Of a stretch of 64,000 nucleotides of DNA, positions 25,532 to 34,531 are shown in pieces. A program made the translations under genes and the position numbers. How positions within the stretch are numbered: the stretch's first letter is position 1; the number at the start of each line of letters is the position of its first letter. The notes under the pieces were generated by a model that saw only the letters and a program-made list of their open reading frames with translations, was not told where the DNA came from and ran no database searches. The DNA comes from Candidatus Bathyarchaeota archaeon (lineage in GTDB: Archaea > Thermoproteota > Bathyarchaeia > Bathyarchaeales > Bathycorpusculaceae). The stretch covers positions 233,081-297,080 of the forward strand of contig JAOZIE010000002.1 in NCBI GenBank assembly GCA_026014485.1, given 5' to 3'.

Positions 25532-26158
25532 ATGACCTCCCAAAAAAACTTTCCAGACCGTCAATACACCTACGTTTTTCACAGTCCGGGAATAGAACCT
25601 TGGATATGTGGTTTACTCAAGAACAGAAATATAAAAAACGTGTTAGATTTAGGCTGTGGGGTCGGTTCGTTTGGTTTCTTAATCAAGAATTATGTTGCTC
25701 CACAAGCAGAGCTCGTTGGTATAGAAATTTCTCCTGAAAAAATCGAAAAATTAAAAAATTTCAACATCTACAATGAACTCATCGTAGCAGATGTCACTGC
25801 CGTAAACTTTTCTCGAGAGTTTGATGCTATATTACTGATTGAAGTCTTTCATAGCTTGGCTAATTTAGATGCTTTTCTTTTAACAGTAGAAAAAAAACTT
25901 TCTAAAAGCGGTATTATCATAATAAGTGGACCCGCTAATCATGCTATTTTGAGGTTGTTTAAGGAACGAAATTATGAAGTGTACGAATATTTTTTGAGGG
26001 GTCTTTTTTTAAGAAACGTTAAAAGCGGAGAAATAGTGGTTATGTGGCGAGAATCTATACACCTAAAAATATTGGGGTATTTTATTAGTGCAGTTCGCAG
26101 AGTTACAGGGAAAGATTCTGCCTACATAATAGCTTTCAAGTCTTCAGACCAGAAATGA
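25532..26158 (+). CDS. Class I SAM-dependent methyltransferase
   Basis: 208 residues from ATG 25532. Motif I is VLDLGCGVGSFGFLI (residues about 36-50), followed by VGIEISPEKIEKLKNF, ADVTAVNFSREFDAILLIE (motif post II/III) and IIISGPANHAILRL. The rest is a helical cap with KERNYEVYEYFLRG. Rossmann-type methyltransferase in a glycan cluster; probably methylates a sugar or lipid. Base composition from here to about 32.6 kb is visibly more AT-rich than in the left part of the window, a possible sign of recent acquisition. Confidence 0.85.
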   Translation: MTSQKNFPDRQYTYVFHSPGIEPWICGLLKNRNIKNVLDLGCGVGSFGFLIKNYVAPQAELVGIEISPEKIEKLKNFNIYNELIVADVTAVNFSREFDAILLIEVFHSLANLDAFLLTVEKKLSKSGIIIISGPANHAILRLFKERNYEVYEYFLRGLFLRNVKSGEIVVMWRESIHLKILGYFISAVRRVTGKDSAYIIAFKSSDQK

Positions 26159-26232
26159 CTCATTTCTTGCTCTAATCTGATTAACTAGCGTGTTTTTGTA
26201 GTGAGTACGGTTGTTATGAAGGTTGACTTAAT

Positions 26233-27237
26233 TTGCTGTCAATTAATGTGCTTGCACTGAGTGTGCTAGAAGCCGAAAAAACACTCGTTTTACTGAGAAA
26301 AGGAAACAAACTTGCGCTTGTCAGATTTTCCAACGACTTTTCCATTCAAACAGAACTCGCTGTTTTTGAGGGAACAGACGGCCGATTACTCTTTGCAGAA
26401 GATGATACAATCCTTCTTGCAATCGCAGAACATCTTATTCTGTTTAAAAACAACGTTTCTCAAACTGTATTAACTGCCTGTGCACCAAAGAATTTTTTCT
26501 GGCATGCTTGCTCCTTTCATGATCTTGTAGTAGTCCAAGAATACGGCTCATCACCTACCTTTCTTTATACTTCTAAGGATTTACTTAATTGGACTGGAAA
26601 CATTTCTAGTTTGAATGTGGATAAAAATTCTACTCATTTTCATAACGTTGTTTATGATGCTTACCGAGACCAATTGATCGCCACATTAGGCGATGCCAAC
26701 TTAGTTAGAGTAATTTGCTCCGATGATTGCCTGAAATGGCGTCCAATGTATGTCGGAGCATGGCAATTCTTGCCTATTGTACCCCTTAATGATCAACTAG
26801 TTTTCGGTATGGATTCTGCTTTAGCTAAAGGTGGAATCGGTCGTTATTTTCCAAGTGAGAATAAGTGGCAGTTTACTTTTCTTAAATGGGTAACTAAAAC
26901 AAAATCTCCAGTTCAAATGTGCGATCTAAAAAAGCTGACTAACGGTTATTGGGTAGCTGCACTTTTTTATCCCCCCTCTATAATTTTTTCCAAAGATCTC
27001 AAAACATGGTTTCCTTTATATGTAGATTATTCGGCAAAATTATACAATTTTAATATGTATATAGCTGAAGGGAAAGAATCTGTAATCTGCAGTACCGGAA
27101 AGAATTTGATAGTAATTAAAAAAAATGAGTTGAGCAGAATAATTTTACATGCTGAACCAATAGTCTCAGATCATCAATTCCGAGCGAGCAAGTTTGTTGG
27201 GTTGGCTTGGAATATGAAAAAGAAAATGGGCTTTTAA
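26233..27237 (+). CDS. Cytosolic beta-propeller-like protein with degenerate Asp-boxes
   Basis: 334 residues from TTG 26233, GAAGG upstream. No signal peptide. Repeated short strands with Asp-box-like turns: TSKDLLNWT, CSDDCLKWR and FSKDLKTWF, spaced about 60-100 residues, indicate a sialidase- or BNR-type beta-propeller. Tyr/Trp-rich strands such as ATLGDANLVRVI and YWVAALFYPPSIIF fit that fold. No catalytic sialidase residues (Arg triad or Tyr) can be assigned. Sits between a methyltransferase and a GT4; may bind the glycan or act on a sugar intermediate inside the cell. Family not recognised. Confidence 0.6.
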   Translation: MLSINVLALSVLEAEKTLVLLRKGNKLALVRFSNDFSIQTELAVFEGTDGRLLFAEDDTILLAIAEHLILFKNNVSQTVLTACAPKNFFWHACSFHDLVVVQEYGSSPTFLYTSKDLLNWTGNISSLNVDKNSTHFHNVVYDAYRDQLIATLGDANLVRVICSDDCLKWRPMYVGAWQFLPIVPLNDQLVFGMDSALAKGGIGRYFPSENKWQFTFLKWVTKTKSPVQMCDLKKLTNGYWVAALFYPPSIIFSKDLKTWFPLYVDYSAKLYNFNMYIAEGKESVICSTGKNLIVIKKNELSRIILHAEPIVSDHQFRASKFVGLAWNMKKKMGF

Positions 27238-27270
27238 AGTAAAATCAAAATATTCTGGAGGAAAACTTCC

Positions 27271-28413
27271 GTGAAAATATTCTTTCAAGATGTTGGTGAC
27301 CTAGAAGAATACACTTTCGGGTTAACACATAATATTCTCAGTGATTCGTGTTTCTCAATTACAATTGGGGCATCAACCGCACGCAATTTCATTGGTGCAC
27401 TACAGTTTAAATCCTACCTGAAGAAAAAGAATAACCGCTTTCACGTTAAGTTGATGAATCCTCCGCTAATTACTCTTGCCAAAAAAGGTACAGCCAAATT
27501 TTTTAGTTCTCAGTACCGTAGATTCTTTTCCTCATACGATGTTCTACACATAAATGAACTGGGACGAGCATATCTCAAAGCAGCCTTTAAAACTGATGTT
27601 CCCAAAATCCTTACCTACCATGACCATATGCTTGCACAAGAGACCGATAAACAAACATTGGATACTCTCAACAGCACAATATCCAAAATGCGTTTTGTTG
27701 TAACACCAAACCAGTTTATGTATAACGTTTTTAAAGAAAAACTAAATTATGAACCATTGATAATACCCCACGGTATTAACACTAACTTATTTAACGATTC
27801 TATTTCTAGATCTGTTGCTAGAAAACATCTTGGTATTTCGCAGTCACGAAAAGTCATTTTTTGGAATGCACGACTTGATCAGGAAAAAAATCTGGAAACG
27901 TTGATAAATGCTATGCCGAAAGTAGTGCAGGAAGTGCCTGAAGCGCTTTTTCTAATACATGGTCGAAGTGGCAAAAGCAGCTATAAAAAATACGTCTTAC
28001 AGTATGCGAAAAGAAAAATTGAAGATGCCCAAATCTCAACGAACGTTATTTTAAGTCTTAGACGTTTGCCGCATGAACAAATTCCTTACTTTTATCGATC
28101 TGCCGACGTCTTTGTTCACACATCATATCTGGAGGCATTCGGTTTAGTGTTGGCGGAAGCGATGGCTTGTAAGGTGCCGGTAATAGCTACTCGAAGCATG
28201 TATTCCACAGATGTATTGGGCAATTTTGGAGTATTTTTCAATCAGGGAGATTCCCAAGACCTTGCTGAAAAAATTACAGATCTTTTGACTAGCGAAAAAA
28301 AGCAAAATAGTTTACGTGAAGCAGCCTTCAAAAGAGTTCTTAGCAATTTCACCTTTGAGAAAGCAGCTGAAAAGTATCTTCACCTTTATGACAAAATGCA
28401 CGTCGTCAGCTAA
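27271..28413 (+). CDS. GT4 family glycosyltransferase
   Basis: 380 residues from GTG 27271, with GGAGG about 10 nt upstream. VLHINELGRAYLKAAFK and KILTYHDHMLAQETDK lie in the N-terminal GT-B domain; the C-terminal domain has VIFWNARLDQEKNLETLINA, LFLIHGRSGKSSYKKYV and the intact E-x7-E YLEAFGLVLAEAMACKVP. A standard retaining glycosyltransferase of the GT4 family acting at the inner membrane face. Its neighbours are the beta-propeller and a GT2. Sugar not predictable. Confidence 0.9.
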   Translation: MKIFFQDVGDLEEYTFGLTHNILSDSCFSITIGASTARNFIGALQFKSYLKKKNNRFHVKLMNPPLITLAKKGTAKFFSSQYRRFFSSYDVLHINELGRAYLKAAFKTDVPKILTYHDHMLAQETDKQTLDTLNSTISKMRFVVTPNQFMYNVFKEKLNYEPLIIPHGINTNLFNDSISRSVARKHLGISQSRKVIFWNARLDQEKNLETLINAMPKVVQEVPEALFLIHGRSGKSSYKKYVLQYAKRKIEDAQISTNVILSLRRLPHEQIPYFYRSADVFVHTSYLEAFGLVLAEAMACKVPVIATRSMYSTDVLGNFGVFFNQGDSQDLAEKITDLLTSEKKQNSLREAAFKRVLSNFTFEKAAEKYLHLYDKMHVVS

Positions 28414-28466
28414 CTTGGAGCATTGACTTCCTATTTTGCGAAGTCGGTTGTCAAGGAGAATTGTTA

Positions 28467-29555
28467 GTGGATAGGGTTACCTTGTCAAATAAGCCTTTAG
28501 TGTCCATTATAATCCTGAATTTTAATGGGCAGAACTATTTGTATAACTGCATTTCTTCTGTTCTGGAGAGCAATTATTCAAATTTTGAAGTTATTCTTGT
28601 TGATAATGCTTCAACCGATCAGAGTGTTGCTCTATTAGAGAATGCATTTGGAAAGAATCAGCGGCTCAAAATAGTAAGGAATTCTGAAAATTTAGGCTTT
28701 AGCGCTGGAAATAACGTTGGTTTTAGGTTTGCTTCCGGAGACTATGTTGTTTTTTTGAATAATGACACCGTAGTTGACTCCCAGTGGTTGACTAATGTCA
28801 TTGATGTTTTGGAGAACGACGTAACTATTGGTCTTGCACAAAGTATGTTGCTTGAAATCGCTGGTAGCGCTGTACAAAGTGCCGGTGTTCTCTACGCGGA
28901 CTACCTTTTACGCGGCTTTTCTATTGGCGTCGGCGTTGCAGCCACCACGGAGTTCCCTGAGGTTTTTGAGGTATCTTTTGCTGTTGGCGCCGCAATGATA
29001 ATCAAACGTACACTTATAGAGCAAATTGGGTTATTTGAGCCAATAGTACCGTTCTACTATGATGATACTCTTCTTTCTTTTAAGGTGTGGCTGGCTGGTA
29101 AACGTGTGGTTACCGTTTCCACGTCCAAGGTATACCATAAAGGGGGTGACGCGACAAAGAGCGTTAGGTCTCCTTTTAAAGTTCTTAATGAACTCAAAGC
29201 AAACGTTTGTCTTCTTTTTGATTGTTACTACAGCAAAGTTGATTTAGGAAAAGCGCTTTTCGTTTTTTCCGTTGCTTCGTCACAGCAGTTTCTTTCCTAC
29301 CTGTCACGAAAACAACCCGACTGTATTCTAGCTCAAGTCAAAGGCGTGATGTGGTCGCTGCGAAATATTGGTGCTATTTGGCGAAATAGAGTAAAGCATT
29401 GGAATAACCCAAAAATTTCTGATGCCGAGTTATTTCCTAAATTCATCAGAATTAGCTTACCCCGTTTTGGTTTAAATTTGGCACCGCACCTCTATCGCAA
29501 ACGATTTTACGAAGCCTCTGTAAAACGTTATGAACGTACCCTTGGTCTGAACTGA
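28467..29555 (+). CDS. GT2 family glycosyltransferase
   Basis: 362 residues. I choose GTG 28467 because AAGGAG at 28453-28458 lies 8 nt away; TTG 28461 would be too close. GT-A motifs: VSIIILNFNGQNYLYNCISS, VDNASTDQSVALLE, GFSAGNNVGFRFASGDYVVF, then NNDTVVDSQWL (N-N-D in place of the D-x-D). FYYDDTLLSFKVWLAGKR and VYHKGGDATK form the acceptor side. Rhamnosyl- or mannosyl-type GT2 of capsule and glycoprotein loci are similar. There is no membrane segment, apart from a weak hydrophobic patch near residue 270. Confidence 0.9.
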   Translation: MDRVTLSNKPLVSIIILNFNGQNYLYNCISSVLESNYSNFEVILVDNASTDQSVALLENAFGKNQRLKIVRNSENLGFSAGNNVGFRFASGDYVVFLNNDTVVDSQWLTNVIDVLENDVTIGLAQSMLLEIAGSAVQSAGVLYADYLLRGFSIGVGVAATTEFPEVFEVSFAVGAAMIIKRTLIEQIGLFEPIVPFYYDDTLLSFKVWLAGKRVVTVSTSKVYHKGGDATKSVRSPFKVLNELKANVCLLFDCYYSKVDLGKALFVFSVASSQQFLSYLSRKQPDCILAQVKGVMWSLRNIGAIWRNRVKHWNNPKISDAELFPKFIRISLPRFGLNLAPHLYRKRFYEASVKRYERTLGLN

Positions 29556-29660
29556 TTTCTTGCACTCAAACTCTATTTGTTAAAAAAGCAACGAAGAATA
29601 TATCTAATAAACAGTAATCAACCGTATCTTTACAATGAATAAATAGGTGAGAGTAACCCG

Positions 29661-30407
29661 ATGTCCGAAGATGCTTTATCAAATATCAATGAACGAATAC
29701 AGCCTTTAAACGAAAACATAAAAGTGAAGAAAGCTAAAAAAATCCTGCCGAGTATTAAAGATCGCATCCAACTGTCAAACAAAAACACGAAAACAATTGT
29801 TAATGAATTTAACAAAATATACTATGACTCCAAGGTTTGGACTAGAACATACTGGTTTGGAGTTCCTATACTCAAGTGCCCCACTGATTTATGGGTCTAT
29901 CAGGAAATCCTTTTTGAGCAAAAACCCGACTTAATAATTGAATGCGGAACTGCAAATGGCGGAAGTGCCCTGTTTTTTGCTTCTTTATTTGATTTAATTG
30001 GGAATGGGGAAATAGTGACAATCGATATCGAAGATAAAAGGGATCGCCCCCAACATAAAAGGATCAAATACTTGCTGGGCTCAACAACCTCTGAATGCAT
30101 CCTTTCAGAAGTGACAGCATTAGCAAAAAACAAAAAGAAAATACTGGTCATTTTAGATTCGGATCACAGTAAAGAACATGTTCTTAACGAATTGAGGTTA
30201 TACAATTCGTTTGTCACTAAAGGTAGTTATTTGGTCGTTGAAGACACAAATATTAACGGTCATCCCGTTTGCCTCGATTTTGGTGCTGGTCCCATGGAAG
30301 CTGTTGACGAATTTCTGAAGGAGCACCGTGACTTCATTGTAGATACCTCTAAAGAAAAATTTTTCGTCACATTTAATCCTAGTGGGTACTTGAAAAAAAT
30401 TACCTGA
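29661..30407 (+). CDS. CmcI-type (cephalosporin hydroxylase family) SAM-dependent methyltransferase
   Basis: 248 residues from ATG 29661, with GGTGAG upstream. Characteristic family motifs: TYWFGVPILKCPTDLWVYQE, LIIECGTANGGSALFFASL (SAM binding), IVTIDIEDKRDRPQHKRI, VILDSDHSKEHVLNELRLY (metal or acceptor Asp-His) and LVVEDTNINGHPVCLDFGAG. Despite its name this family includes sugar O-methyltransferases such as the rhamnosyl O-methyltransferases of glycolipids. Together with the methyltransferases at 25532 and 31898 it suggests a methylated glycan. Basic N-terminus of 40 residues precedes the domain. Confidence 0.85.
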   Translation: MSEDALSNINERIQPLNENIKVKKAKKILPSIKDRIQLSNKNTKTIVNEFNKIYYDSKVWTRTYWFGVPILKCPTDLWVYQEILFEQKPDLIIECGTANGGSALFFASLFDLIGNGEIVTIDIEDKRDRPQHKRIKYLLGSTTSECILSEVTALAKNKKKILVILDSDHSKEHVLNELRLYNSFVTKGSYLVVEDTNINGHPVCLDFGAGPMEAVDEFLKEHRDFIVDTSKEKFFVTFNPSGYLKKIT

Positions 30408-30539
30408 CCCCTTTATTCTTTGGGTCAACTTGAGGCTGTCAAAGCTTAATCTAAGGCAGATCTCCTCAAATTGTATGTTCATCTTAGAATCTAATTGTGC
30501 GGGTCCTGTTTAACATTTCAGTTTTAGTGAGGTTAGCGT

Positions 30540-31832
30540 TTGATTTCAGTTGTATGTGTATTTAATGATAAACGAACTTTAGAGTGCAATTTGATAGCAT
30601 CCCTGCGCCAACAAAGTACCGAATATACGCTTCTTGCTGTCGACAACACAACAAATCAGTATACTTCTCTTCCGAAAGCGCTTAATAATGCAGCCAAAGA
30701 AGCAACGACCGAGTACCTAATGTTTTCACATCAAGATGTCTATTTAATTGGCAAATCTTGGCTTACCCGCGCAGAGGCATTCTGCAAAACTCTTGGCAAC
30801 ACCGGCGCAATAGGTGTCGCAGGCGTAAACGATAAAGGTGAAAGTGTCGGGTTCATTGTCGATCGTGGACGTTTTTGGGGTACTCCAATTGAAATGCCCG
30901 TTGCTGCTGCTACTTTAGACGAGTGTCTTGTTTTGATTCCGCGAGAGCTTTTTATGAAGAATCAATTCGATGAAGGCTTCCGTTTTCATTCATATGTATC
31001 AGATTTATGTCTTAGGTTTAAGAGGCAAAACTTAGATTTGCATGTGATTCCTTGCCCAGTATATCACAATTCCTCAACAACTCCGATATTCAAAGCTGGA
31101 AACATAGAAAAAGATGATTCACGACTTTATCTTAAACACGGAGAAATGTTTTCAACAATCTATAAAACAACGGGTACCCTTGTCGCTGACCCGTCAACCT
31201 CCAATGTACCGAACTCACTTTTATCTGTTATTCCTGTACCGATGGCGCTATCGGTCCACCAGTTTGATGTGGATAAACGCGTTTTTGCTGAACTATCTTC
31301 AGGGTGTTCTTTTCTTGATTTAGGGGTTATACCTTTTGAGCAGTTATGGATTCTGCGTGCCAAAAAGGGGCTATACTCTGTAGGTGTTTCTTCAAGCAAG
31401 CCCTATTTAATTTCCAGTAAACGACTTAAAATTCACGATGAATACATTTTAGCTTCCACAGATTACTTGCCTTTTCAGAAGGGCTCTTTCAGTTCAGTGT
31501 TGATAAAAGGTTTGCTTGAATACAACAGCAAACCAAACGGCGTTAGTACAATCCAGAGTGCTATTTACACAGCTGACAGAAAGGTGGTTATTGTGGTTCA
31601 GAACAATGGCTATCCTTTTGAGAGTCACGGCGAATTTTTTGCCTCCGTTTGGACTGCAAAAGAATTGCGCCTTTTAGGTTTTAAAACAAGCGGTCTGCAT
31701 CTTAGAAGAGACATTCAACGCTTAATAAAAGTCATTGAGCTGTTGCCTTTCATGAAGCTGATTCTAGCACGGTTTTTCCCAAATCAACTGTCTAAAGACT
31801 TGCTTTGTGTTAAAACCCTTCCTGAAAAATGA
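30540..31832 (+). CDS. Glycosyltransferase fused to a degenerate methyltransferase-like domain
   Basis: 430 residues from TTG 30540, with GAGGT 6-7 nt upstream. Residues about 1-225 resemble a GT2-type GT-A domain lacking the classic D-x-D: ISVVCVFNDKRTLECNLIAS, SLPKALNNAAKEATTEYLMF, FSHQDVYLIG and CPVYHNSSTT. From about residue 255 a second domain follows: CSFLDLGVIPFEQLWILRAK, then VSSSKPYLI, ASTDYLPFQKGSFSSVLIKG and VIVVQNNGYPFESHGEFFAS. It has the order of a class I methyltransferase, but motif I is changed (DLG-V-I-P where G-x-G-x-G is expected). It may be an inactive or altered methyltransferase, or a different Rossmann partner. Confidence 0.7.
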   Translation: MISVVCVFNDKRTLECNLIASLRQQSTEYTLLAVDNTTNQYTSLPKALNNAAKEATTEYLMFSHQDVYLIGKSWLTRAEAFCKTLGNTGAIGVAGVNDKGESVGFIVDRGRFWGTPIEMPVAAATLDECLVLIPRELFMKNQFDEGFRFHSYVSDLCLRFKRQNLDLHVIPCPVYHNSSTTPIFKAGNIEKDDSRLYLKHGEMFSTIYKTTGTLVADPSTSNVPNSLLSVIPVPMALSVHQFDVDKRVFAELSSGCSFLDLGVIPFEQLWILRAKKGLYSVGVSSSKPYLISSKRLKIHDEYILASTDYLPFQKGSFSSVLIKGLLEYNSKPNGVSTIQSAIYTADRKVVIVVQNNGYPFESHGEFFASVWTAKELRLLGFKTSGLHLRRDIQRLIKVIELLPFMKLILARFFPNQLSKDLLCVKTLPEK

Positions 31833-31897
31833 TTGAGACTTTCTTCTTTAAGAAATGGGAACAATCCTTAAGAATTGATTACCTAACTTAGTGATGA

Positions 31898-32650
31898 GTG
31901 AAAATGAAGCGACCTACCCCATCAGTCATTGTAGATTTAGTTTGCCGCGGTCTATCTTTGAATAGTTTTAGAGGCCGATTAATTGCTTCAGTGATACAGA
32001 AGAAAGCAAAAAACTGCGTCAATGTTGAAGAGTACGTTGACCTCTGCTTTGATGTTTTCCATCATAAGCCCTCCAAATATTTTGGTTGGTCAATAGAGCC
32101 GATACAGGTAAAGCAGGAAATCGAAAAACTACTGAGTATACTTAAAGTAAAGAACATAAAGACAATGCTGGAAATTGGAACAGCCAACGGAGGAACCCTG
32201 TTTCTTTTCACCAGAATAATAAATCCTGATGCTCTGATTATCAGCTTAGACCTCCCAGACGGCAAATTCGGGGGCGGTTACGAAAATTCGAAGATAACTT
32301 TCTTCAAAAACTTAGCCAAAGAAACACAGCAAATATTCTTAATCAGAGCTGACTCACATGCCGCATCAAGTTTGCAGACAGTCAAAACAACCCTGAAAAA
32401 TTACCCACTTGATTTCCTCTTTATAGACGGCGACCATTCATATGAGGGGGTAGCAAAGGATTTTGCAATGTATAGTCCTCTTGTTCGTAAAGGTGGAGTA
32501 ATTGCTTTTCACGATATATGCAAAGGTCCTCCTGAATTGGCTGGCGGTGTGCATGATTTTTGGAACGAAATCAAGCATTCATACAATTATGAAGAAATAA
32601 TCTACAATCCTAAACAACAAGGTTTAGGAATTGGTATCCTCTACTTTTAG
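31898..32650 (+). CDS. Class I SAM-dependent methyltransferase
   Basis: 250 residues from GTG 31898. SAM site TMLEIGTANGGTLFLFTRI, then SLDLPDGKFGGGYENSKITF, and LDFLFIDGDHSYEGVAKDFA, the metal-binding Asp-Gly-Asp-His of the Methyltransf_24 group; GGVIAFHDICKGPPELAG follows. Typical of sugar O-methyltransferases in glycan loci. It ends the plus-strand run of the glycan cluster; the next gene is read from the other strand with 16 bp between stops. Confidence 0.85.
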   Translation: MKMKRPTPSVIVDLVCRGLSLNSFRGRLIASVIQKKAKNCVNVEEYVDLCFDVFHHKPSKYFGWSIEPIQVKQEIEKLLSILKVKNIKTMLEIGTANGGTLFLFTRIINPDALIISLDLPDGKFGGGYENSKITFFKNLAKETQQIFLIRADSHAASSLQTVKTTLKNYPLDFLFIDGDHSYEGVAKDFAMYSPLVRKGGVIAFHDICKGPPELAGGVHDFWNEIKHSYNYEEIIYNPKQQGLGIGILYF

Positions 32651-32666
32651 TATTTATATCCTGTTT

Positions 32667-34262
32667 TTATGGCAAAAAGGTCCAGTTGTTGCTTGGGCAT
32701 TGAGTGAAAACTTGGTCTTCTGCAGTTTCTTTCTGTGAACTAATCACGTTGCCTTGCAAACTTACGAATGACTGAGGCTTGTTATCATCGTATATGCCAT
32801 AAGTGCCGTAATCGCGTATGATGTTCTCTTGGATTGTTATTTGGCTGCTTCCCCCCAATTGCCACCCGCCGAAATTGATTCCATAACTATCTGCATTTAA
32901 GATTGTGTTTTTTAGAATTAGTCCATTTTCCCAAAAGGCCGCCATTATTCCTGCTTGGGTTGTATTGTAAATGGGCTGTTGCATTTCGACAATGTTGTTT
33001 ATGGCGGAGGAATTATAGGCTCCTAAGAATTCTATGCCTCCTTCAAGATTAGAAATTACGTGGTTCTCTATTACCGTAACATTTATAGGTGGACCTTGAC
33101 CTCCGTCAATGCTAACTCTTCCATGTATGGTGTTTCCAATTACCTGAACGTTAATTGCATTTGTAACTCTTAGGCTACCGTCTTCGATTATGTTGTTTCG
33201 TATAATTGTGTTCTTGTGTGTCAGCGGGGCTTTGCATTCGATGTCTATTGCGGTGTCACCAATGCTTTTCAGATAGTTATTCTCAATTGTCACGTTATTT
33301 GATTGGAATTCAGGGTAAATTCCATCCCCCACAGTGTTAGTGACTGAATTGCCTCTAATTATCGCGTTAGAGCCCTGCAGAACTACAATCCCTGTCCATG
33401 TTCTGTCTATTTTGCAGTTTTCGATTAGAACGTTATCGTAGTTAAAAACTGAAATGGCTGAACTTGTGCTGTCTGTTATTTTCATGTTCTTTATTATGAT
33501 GTTTTTATTTGAAGCTCCGCTGAGAACTAAACTACCATGATTATTTAACGCCTCAAAATTTTGGGTTAAAGTGAAGTTTTCAACCGTAAAATCTGATATG
33601 TGTTCTTCACTCATAATGGCGTTGAAGCAACTTGCTTGATCTGAATGCTTGGTTGGATATAGCCTTACTATGGTTCTGTCGACTCCATCTCCCAGCAAGT
33701 TCAAGTTACTTCGCACGATTAAAGATTGACCGTTTAAGTCGTAAACTCCACTTCTGATGTAAACTGTTCCCCCCGTAATTGGTAACGAATCTATTGCTGC
33801 TTGGATGCTTGTCGCATCTTCTTCGCCGTTAAGGTTTACAAATCGATCTGCAACTATTTGCGTGAATAGACTTGTTTGGGCATTATGGATAGCACGTACA
33901 CTATACTTACCGCTTGTTGGAAAAACGAATTGTGTCTCAAATGATCCATCTGAATTGGGCGTAACAGTTGAAATTTGCTTCCATGCTGTTTTGTCCTGGC
34001 TATACTCGATAACCACAGACAAACTCAGGGGTTCGTTGGTTATCTTTCCGGAAATTAAAATCGGGACGCCCGTTTTCGATGGGTTAACTGAAGAGTACGC
34101 CGTCAATGTATTGGTGTGCGGAATTATTGTTCCACCTGACGAAATGGTGTATTGCGTGTTGAGTGCCGCTTCTGTTTGAGGAATCATTGCCGTTACCGTT
34201 AGCATAGATGCTATTATTGCAGAAACAAGAACTGCTGAAGTAACGATTTTTGTTCTTGACAT
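32667..34262 (-). CDS. Secreted right-handed beta-helix protein
   Basis: 531 residues from ATG 34262 (an upstream TTG at 34292 is possible). Signal peptide about 1-33 (MSRTKIVTSAVLVSAIIASM). Residues about 45-130 form an Ig-like or CARDB-type beta domain (TAYSSVNPSKTGVPILISG, PLSLSVVIEYSQDKTAWKQI). From about 140: EEDATSIQAAIDSLPITGG, VYIRSGVYDLNGQSLIVRSN, GDGVDRTIVRLYPT, then repeated N-x-I-I/V-x-N turns (DNVLIENCKIDRTWTGIVVL, GNSVTNTVGDGIYPEFQSNN) of a pectate-lyase-3 or NosD-like helix to the C-terminus. No anchor is visible, so it is probably released or bound non-covalently. Upstream TTTATTAATA is a plausible TATA box. Confidence 0.85.
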   Translation of the reverse strand: MSRTKIVTSAVLVSAIIASMLTVTAMIPQTEAALNTQYTISSGGTIIPHTNTLTAYSSVNPSKTGVPILISGKITNEPLSLSVVIEYSQDKTAWKQISTVTPNSDGSFETQFVFPTSGKYSVRAIHNAQTSLFTQIVADRFVNLNGEEDATSIQAAIDSLPITGGTVYIRSGVYDLNGQSLIVRSNLNLLGDGVDRTIVRLYPTKHSDQASCFNAIMSEEHISDFTVENFTLTQNFEALNNHGSLVLSGASNKNIIIKNMKITDSTSSAISVFNYDNVLIENCKIDRTWTGIVVLQGSNAIIRGNSVTNTVGDGIYPEFQSNNVTIENNYLKSIGDTAIDIECKAPLTHKNTIIRNNIIEDGSLRVTNAINVQVIGNTIHGRVSIDGGQGPPINVTVIENHVISNLEGGIEFLGAYNSSAINNIVEMQQPIYNTTQAGIMAAFWENGLILKNTILNADSYGINFGGWQLGGSSQITIQENIIRDYGTYGIYDDNKPQSFVSLQGNVISSQKETAEDQVFTQCPSNNWTFLP

Positions 34263-34531
34263 CGGGGCTACTACAATCGAGTTTTGTAGCAAGTATTAAT
34301 AAACGTTATTTGCTATATGAGCTACACAAATACAACAATAGCATAAACGAAAATGTTTTTCAATAAATTGCACCAATCAACCATAAGTCTGTTAAAACGC
34401 TTAATCGATAACTCTAAATCGGCGAAAAAACTGTCAAAGACTACAGTCGCAGGGAATAAGCTTTTAAAACATCCCCTTGATATAGAAAATCAGTTTTACT
34501 GATATCTCAGGGCAAAGGAGGAAGGGGAAAA

